Part shown: positions 60,837-64,000 of the stretch, one piece after another
How the letters are laid out: each line of letters begins with the position of its first letter
How positions within the stretch are numbered: position 1 is the stretch's first letter
Assembly (NCBI GenBank): GCA_029167225.1
Contig: JARFNK010000018.1
Coordinates: 47,184 to 111,183, forward strand
Direction: 5' to 3'
DNA from: Sphingobium arseniciresistens
GTDB taxonomy: Bacteria > Pseudomonadota > Alphaproteobacteria > Sphingomonadales > Sphingomonadaceae
Length of the DNA stretch: 64,000 nt
Program-made: the position numbers and the translations under genes
The notes under the pieces: generated by a model
Database searches by the model: none
What the model was told of the DNA's origin: nothing
The model's input: the letters and a program-made list of their open reading frames with translations, nothing else

Positions 60837-63806
60837 TTAGGCGACGCGGCTATCTGGCGGCAGATTGAGGGCCTTGCGGCCAGTGGAAGCGGCGGCGCGA
60901 TCCCAGAGGAAATCGCCGGAGAAAGCAATATGCTCCCAACCTACGGGGGACGTATGGGCGAGGAGATCGTCAGGCACTGCGGCCGAGGTTGATCGTAGAT
61001 GCTGGGCGGCGTCGTCCATGTAGATCGTATTCCAATAGACGATCGCGGCGATAACCAGGTTGAGGCCGGATGCCCGATACTGCTGCGCCTCATGGCTGCG
61101 GTCGATGATCCGGCCCTGGCGGAAGGTGTAGATGGCCTGCGTCAGGGCATGGCGTTGTTCGCTGTTGTTGAGACCGGCATGGCATCGCCGGCGCAGATCG
61201 GGATTTTCGAGCCAGTCCAGCATGAACAGGGTCCGCTCGATCTTGCCGATTTCCTGCAGAGCGACATCGAGCTGGTTCTGACGCTCATAGGCGGCGAGCT
61301 TTCTCAGCATGACCGAGGGCGCGACATGGCCGGCCTTGATCGATCCGACGAGACGCAGCACGTTGTCCCATTGTTCAGCGATGATGTCGGTGCGAATGCG
61401 CTTGCCCAACAGCGGGACGATGGACGGATAGGCCATGACCGGCGCCATCGGCGCGAGCCGCCTGTCGGGGAAGTCGCGCAGGCGCGGGCAGAAGCGAAAT
61501 CCCAGCATCGCGCACAGGGCGAAGACATGATCGGTCGCCCCGCCGGTGTCGGTGTAATGCTCGACGATTTTCAGATCGGTGCCATGGCTGGTGAGGCCGT
61601 CGAGGACATAGGGCGCCTCATGCGTCGCCGCTGAGATCACGTTGATGTGATAGGGTGCGCGCTGATCGGAAACATGGGTGTAGAAGCTGAATCCATAATC
61701 GACGCCATAGCGGGCGTTGATATCGCCGCCCGATGCGCCGCGCTTCGCGCCCCTGAAGAACTGGCCATCGGAACTGGATGTGGTGCCGTCGCCCCATATC
61801 CGCGAGAATGGCAGGCGGTGGTGCGCGTTGATGAGGACGGCCAGCGCCGCGCGGTAGCTGTCGTCGCGGATATAGGCGTCATGGGTCCATAGGAGCTGAT
61901 CGCGCGTGACGCCCTGGCTCGCCGCCGCCATGCGCGACAGGCCGAGATTGGTGGCGTCGGCGAGGATGGTGGCGAGCAGCGCGTTTCCATTTGGGCACGC
62001 CTCGCCGGTGCGCAGGTTGGTGAACGCTGCGAGGAAGCCGGTTTCCTGCGCCACCTCATGCAGCAGCTCGGTGATGCGGATGCGTGGCATCATGGCATCG
62101 AGCCGGTCGGCCAGCGCTTCGGCGTCTGGCGTCGCGATCGCGCGAACAGGGGATATCTGGAGGCGGTCGTTGCGGTATCGCACACCTTCCAGAGCGTCGC
62201 GCTTCAACCGCTGGGCAAATTTCTTCAGCCGCCAGTCCAGTTCGCGGCCCCGCTGTTCGAGCCATTCGCCGGCTGTCGATGGCAGGCCGAGAGCCAATAC
62301 GATCGGCTTCGCCTTCGGTTCGCTGAGCAGGTAGCTATCGAACCGGCGGTATCCCGCCGATCGCTCGACCCAGACATCACCGGAGCGCAGCTTGTTGCGC
62401 AGATGCGCGATCGTTGCGATTTCCCAGAGCCGCCGGTTGATCTTCCCGTCATCGCCCACGACGATTTTCTGCCATTCCTTGCGGAAGGGCATCGGAGCGT
62501 CGGTAGGCACATCGCGCTTGCCCGACCTGTTGAGGTCGCGCAGCATCTCGATAGCGGCGATCGTTTTCGCACTACCCTTTCCAGCCCTTAACTGAAGCGC
62601 ATCAAGAAGATCAGGGGCGAACTTGCGCAACGTCGCATAGCGATCGGCCGCGACCGTCAGCGGGTCGAAGCTGGCGGTTTCCGCGATCGTCGCCACTTCC
62701 GGTCTGGCCTTGAGAAGGGTGTTCCACCCGACCGAAGCGTCCAGGACCTCTATCGGATCTTCGCCGGTATCGACCGCATCGGTCAGTGCGTCGATCGTCC
62801 TGCGAAAGATCAGCATCAGTCGCGCCACATTCTTCGACGTGGTGGCATAGCTGCGGGCTTGGGCGTTCTTCGCGCGGGTGAAGATGCTGCCGATCAGCTT
62901 ATCCGCCATCTCCAGAGCGCTGTCGGTCAGCCGTTCCTCGAGGTCGAGCAGGAAGGCGACAAGCGTGGCGCGTCGGCGCGACGGGATATATCGCTCGATC
63001 ATATAGGCAGGCGAAGCACGACCTTCCCTGACATATTGCCGAAAGCGGTCCGCGTGGATGCGGCCCGCCACGTCCGGAGAAATACCGATCTTCCGCACTT
63101 GCCGCAGGCGGTCGAGAATCTGGCGGATGTGATCGGGCCTGACCGCGACGGGGATGGTCTTGAGCGAAGCGATCTGGCTCATGCCACCGGCGTCGTCAAA
63201 AAGATGGTCGAGAGCGTGGACCTGTTCGGCGCTGAGATCGGCGATCAGAGCGTAGGCCGCTTGCTTGCGGGCACGTGCGCGTCCCGCGCTGCTGGCGCGT
63301 TCGATGGTGGAGATGGACGGCAGCAGAATCCTGGCTTCGCGAAGGGCGGTGACGACGCCGTTCGCGATCATCATCCCCTTGTCGGTCGCCCATGCCGTTT
63401 TGGCGGCCGCTTCGATCATGAAGGGAATATCGGCGCGGGTTGGTCCACGAAGACCCGTTCGCATCGCCAGCTCACGGGCATGATCCGTCATTGTCTGATC
63501 CCGCGCCGCATAGTTGGCCAAGTCGGTTATGTGCAGTCCAAGTTGCTCTGCGACGAAGGCGGCGAGATCATGGGGAATCGCTCCCCTTTCCTGTATAAAC
63601 TGCGCAAGTGTGATGCCCGGGTAGCGCAAGAGCGCGAGTTGCAGCGCGACGCCCAACTGGTTCCGTTGCTCCCGTCGTGCGCCGATGATCTCGATGTCCG
63701 CAGGCTCGAAGGTATAGAGCCGGGCCAGATGGTCGCGATCGGTCGGGATGGCGAAGATCTGATCGCGTTCGCTCTCGGTCAGGAGTTGATGCTTGCGCTT
63801 CGTCAT
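60837..63806 (-). CDS. tnpA: Tn3-family transposase TnpA
   Basis: 989 residues, the normal Tn3 size. N-terminal DUF4158-like region (LLTESERDQIFAIPTDRDHL, ARLYTFEPADIEII) and C-terminal DDE domain with YGVDYGFSFYTHVSDQRAPY, VEHYTDTGGATDHVFALCAM and LGFRFCPRLRDF. The frame is intact. Start MTKRKH chosen over an upstream ATG at 63866 because it matches family N termini. Confidence 0.93.
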   Translation of the reverse strand: MTKRKHQLLTESERDQIFAIPTDRDHLARLYTFEPADIEIIGARREQRNQLGVALQLALLRYPGITLAQFIQERGAIPHDLAAFVAEQLGLHITDLANYAARDQTMTDHARELAMRTGLRGPTRADIPFMIEAAAKTAWATDKGMMIANGVVTALREARILLPSISTIERASSAGRARARKQAAYALIADLSAEQVHALDHLFDDAGGMSQIASLKTIPVAVRPDHIRQILDRLRQVRKIGISPDVAGRIHADRFRQYVREGRASPAYMIERYIPSRRRATLVAFLLDLEERLTDSALEMADKLIGSIFTRAKNAQARSYATTSKNVARLMLIFRRTIDALTDAVDTGEDPIEVLDASVGWNTLLKARPEVATIAETASFDPLTVAADRYATLRKFAPDLLDALQLRAGKGSAKTIAAIEMLRDLNRSGKRDVPTDAPMPFRKEWQKIVVGDDGKINRRLWEIATIAHLRNKLRSGDVWVERSAGYRRFDSYLLSEPKAKPIVLALGLPSTAGEWLEQRGRELDWRLKKFAQRLKRDALEGVRYRNDRLQISPVRAIATPDAEALADRLDAMMPRIRITELLHEVAQETGFLAAFTNLRTGEACPNGNALLATILADATNLGLSRMAAASQGVTRDQLLWTHDAYIRDDSYRAALAVLINAHHRLPFSRIWGDGTTSSSDGQFFRGAKRGASGGDINARYGVDYGFSFYTHVSDQRAPYHINVISAATHEAPYVLDGLTSHGTDLKIVEHYTDTGGATDHVFALCAMLGFRFCPRLRDFPDRRLAPMAPVMAYPSIVPLLGKRIRTDIIAEQWDNVLRLVGSIKAGHVAPSVMLRKLAAYERQNQLDVALQEIGKIERTLFMLDWLENPDLRRRCHAGLNNSEQRHALTQAIYTFRQGRIIDRSHEAQQYRASGLNLVIAAIVYWNTIYMDDAAQHLRSTSAAVPDDLLAHTSPVGWEHIAFSGDFLWDRAAASTGRKALNLPPDSRVA

Positions 63807-63946
63807 GCCGATTCCCGTCCACAAAAGGTCATCTGGGCCTATGGACAGCCATGAGTAAAGGGACATAGTATGTGGACGGATATGGATGGGGTGAAGCGGT
63901 CGCCCTTCATAGTGTCCACAGAACGACCGTTTGGGAGACGCACAGG
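63807..63946. promoter_or_regulatory. Probable res site between tnpA and tnpR
   Basis: 140-base divergent gap. It contains several resolvase-like half sites, such as TGTGGAC (63871-63877) and GTGTCCAC (63912-63919) in opposite orientation, plus GTCCACAAAAG near 63818. Tn3 res sites occupy this position and also hold the two promoters. Confidence 0.5.
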
Positions 63947-64000
63947 ATGGGAGGGATATTAGGCTATGCCCGCGTCAGCACCGGTGACCAGGACGTGGCC
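63947..64000 (+). CDS. tnpR: Serine resolvase TnpR, first 18 codons only
   Basis: ATG at 63947 after AGGATG. It encodes MGGILGYARVSTGDQDVA, with the catalytic serine in YARVSTGDQ. The frame runs off the window. Transcribed divergently from tnpA, as in Tn3-type res-tnpR arrangements. Confidence 0.85.
   Translation, partial: MGGILGYARVSTGDQDVA

Larger units (their letters stand above)
60781..64000. mobile_element. Tn3-family transposon, left part only
   Basis: Contains a terminal repeat, a full-length tnpA on the minus strand and the first codons of a divergent serine resolvase. The right part, with any cargo and the second repeat, lies beyond position 64000. It inserted in the chromosomal flank about 5.2 kb from the ICE and is independent of it. 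Confidence 0.85.

Noticed and set aside
1-64000. CRISPR arrays, rRNA and tRNA genes
   Set aside because: No regularly spaced repeat series and no tRNA or rRNA-like sequence were seen by eye on either strand. The att site is a protein gene, not a tRNA gene.

Overview
The window looks like chromosomal DNA of an alphaproteobacterium of the Sphingomonadales (Sphingobium, Sphingomonas or Novosphingobium type). This rests on the GC-rich coding bias, the Trb-type conjugation backbone with DUF2274, DUF2840 and DUF3363 partners, FecI/FecR/TonB-receptor cassettes, and protein sequences typical of that order. No rRNA or tRNA gene and no CRISPR array was seen.

Layout. (1) 1-4314: left chromosomal flank with a decayed IS481-type transposase, a ferritin-VIT membrane protein, a broken tetR, an ohr-ohrR pair behind a nested palindrome, and the C-terminal third of a fatty acid desaturase. 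(2) About 4317-55560: an integrated element of about 51.2 kb. (3) 55559-60780: right flank with the N-terminal two thirds of the same desaturase, a tetR-type regulator, and an ABM monooxygenase, DUF2000, SDR and two MDR reductase genes. (4) 60781-64000: a Tn3-family transposon that cut off the last reductase and runs out of the window.

The central result is that the desaturase pieces at the two edges of region 2 are halves of one gene. His boxes 1 and 2 are at 55.6-56.3 kb and His box 3 is at 3.9-4.3 kb. Both pieces lie on the minus strand and rejoin in frame across a shared GG (CC on the plus strand). A large serine recombinase reads outward to the right junction, and its stop codon lies in the target gene. 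Region 2 is therefore best read as an integrative and conjugative element (ICE).

ICE layout. Left cargo (4.3-25.3 kb): a broken lipoprotein, a FecI-FecR-TonB receptor cassette, a DsbD/ApbE/DUF3570/DUF4266/TlpA redox operon, a DUF6118 remnant beside an IS110 remnant, cytochrome b561, a VIT metal transporter, and a two-component system with an RND metal-efflux operon. Core 1 (25.7-36.1 kb): lysR, DUF2274, trbI-G-F-L-K-J-E-D-C-B. Second cargo (36.5-39.1 kb): a sulfide/persulfide module. Core 2 (39.1-46.8 kb): RHH protein, TraG coupling protein, relaxase, lytic transglycosylase, TraF peptidase, DUF2840, RepA and an HTH protein. Candidate oriT and oriV sites lie inside core 2. Third cargo (46.9-50.1 kb): arsR-arsC-arsC-acr3-arsH. 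Right end (50.2-55.6 kb): a DUF2285 regulator pair, a DNA methyltransferase, a ParDE-type toxin-antitoxin and the recombinase.

Together the cargo points to survival in metal-, arsenic- and sulfide-stressed habitats, while RepA, the toxin-antitoxin and the methyltransferase would help the element persist. The observation most worth following is a sequence matching the ApbE flavinylation consensus inside the DUF3570 protein encoded next to apbE.
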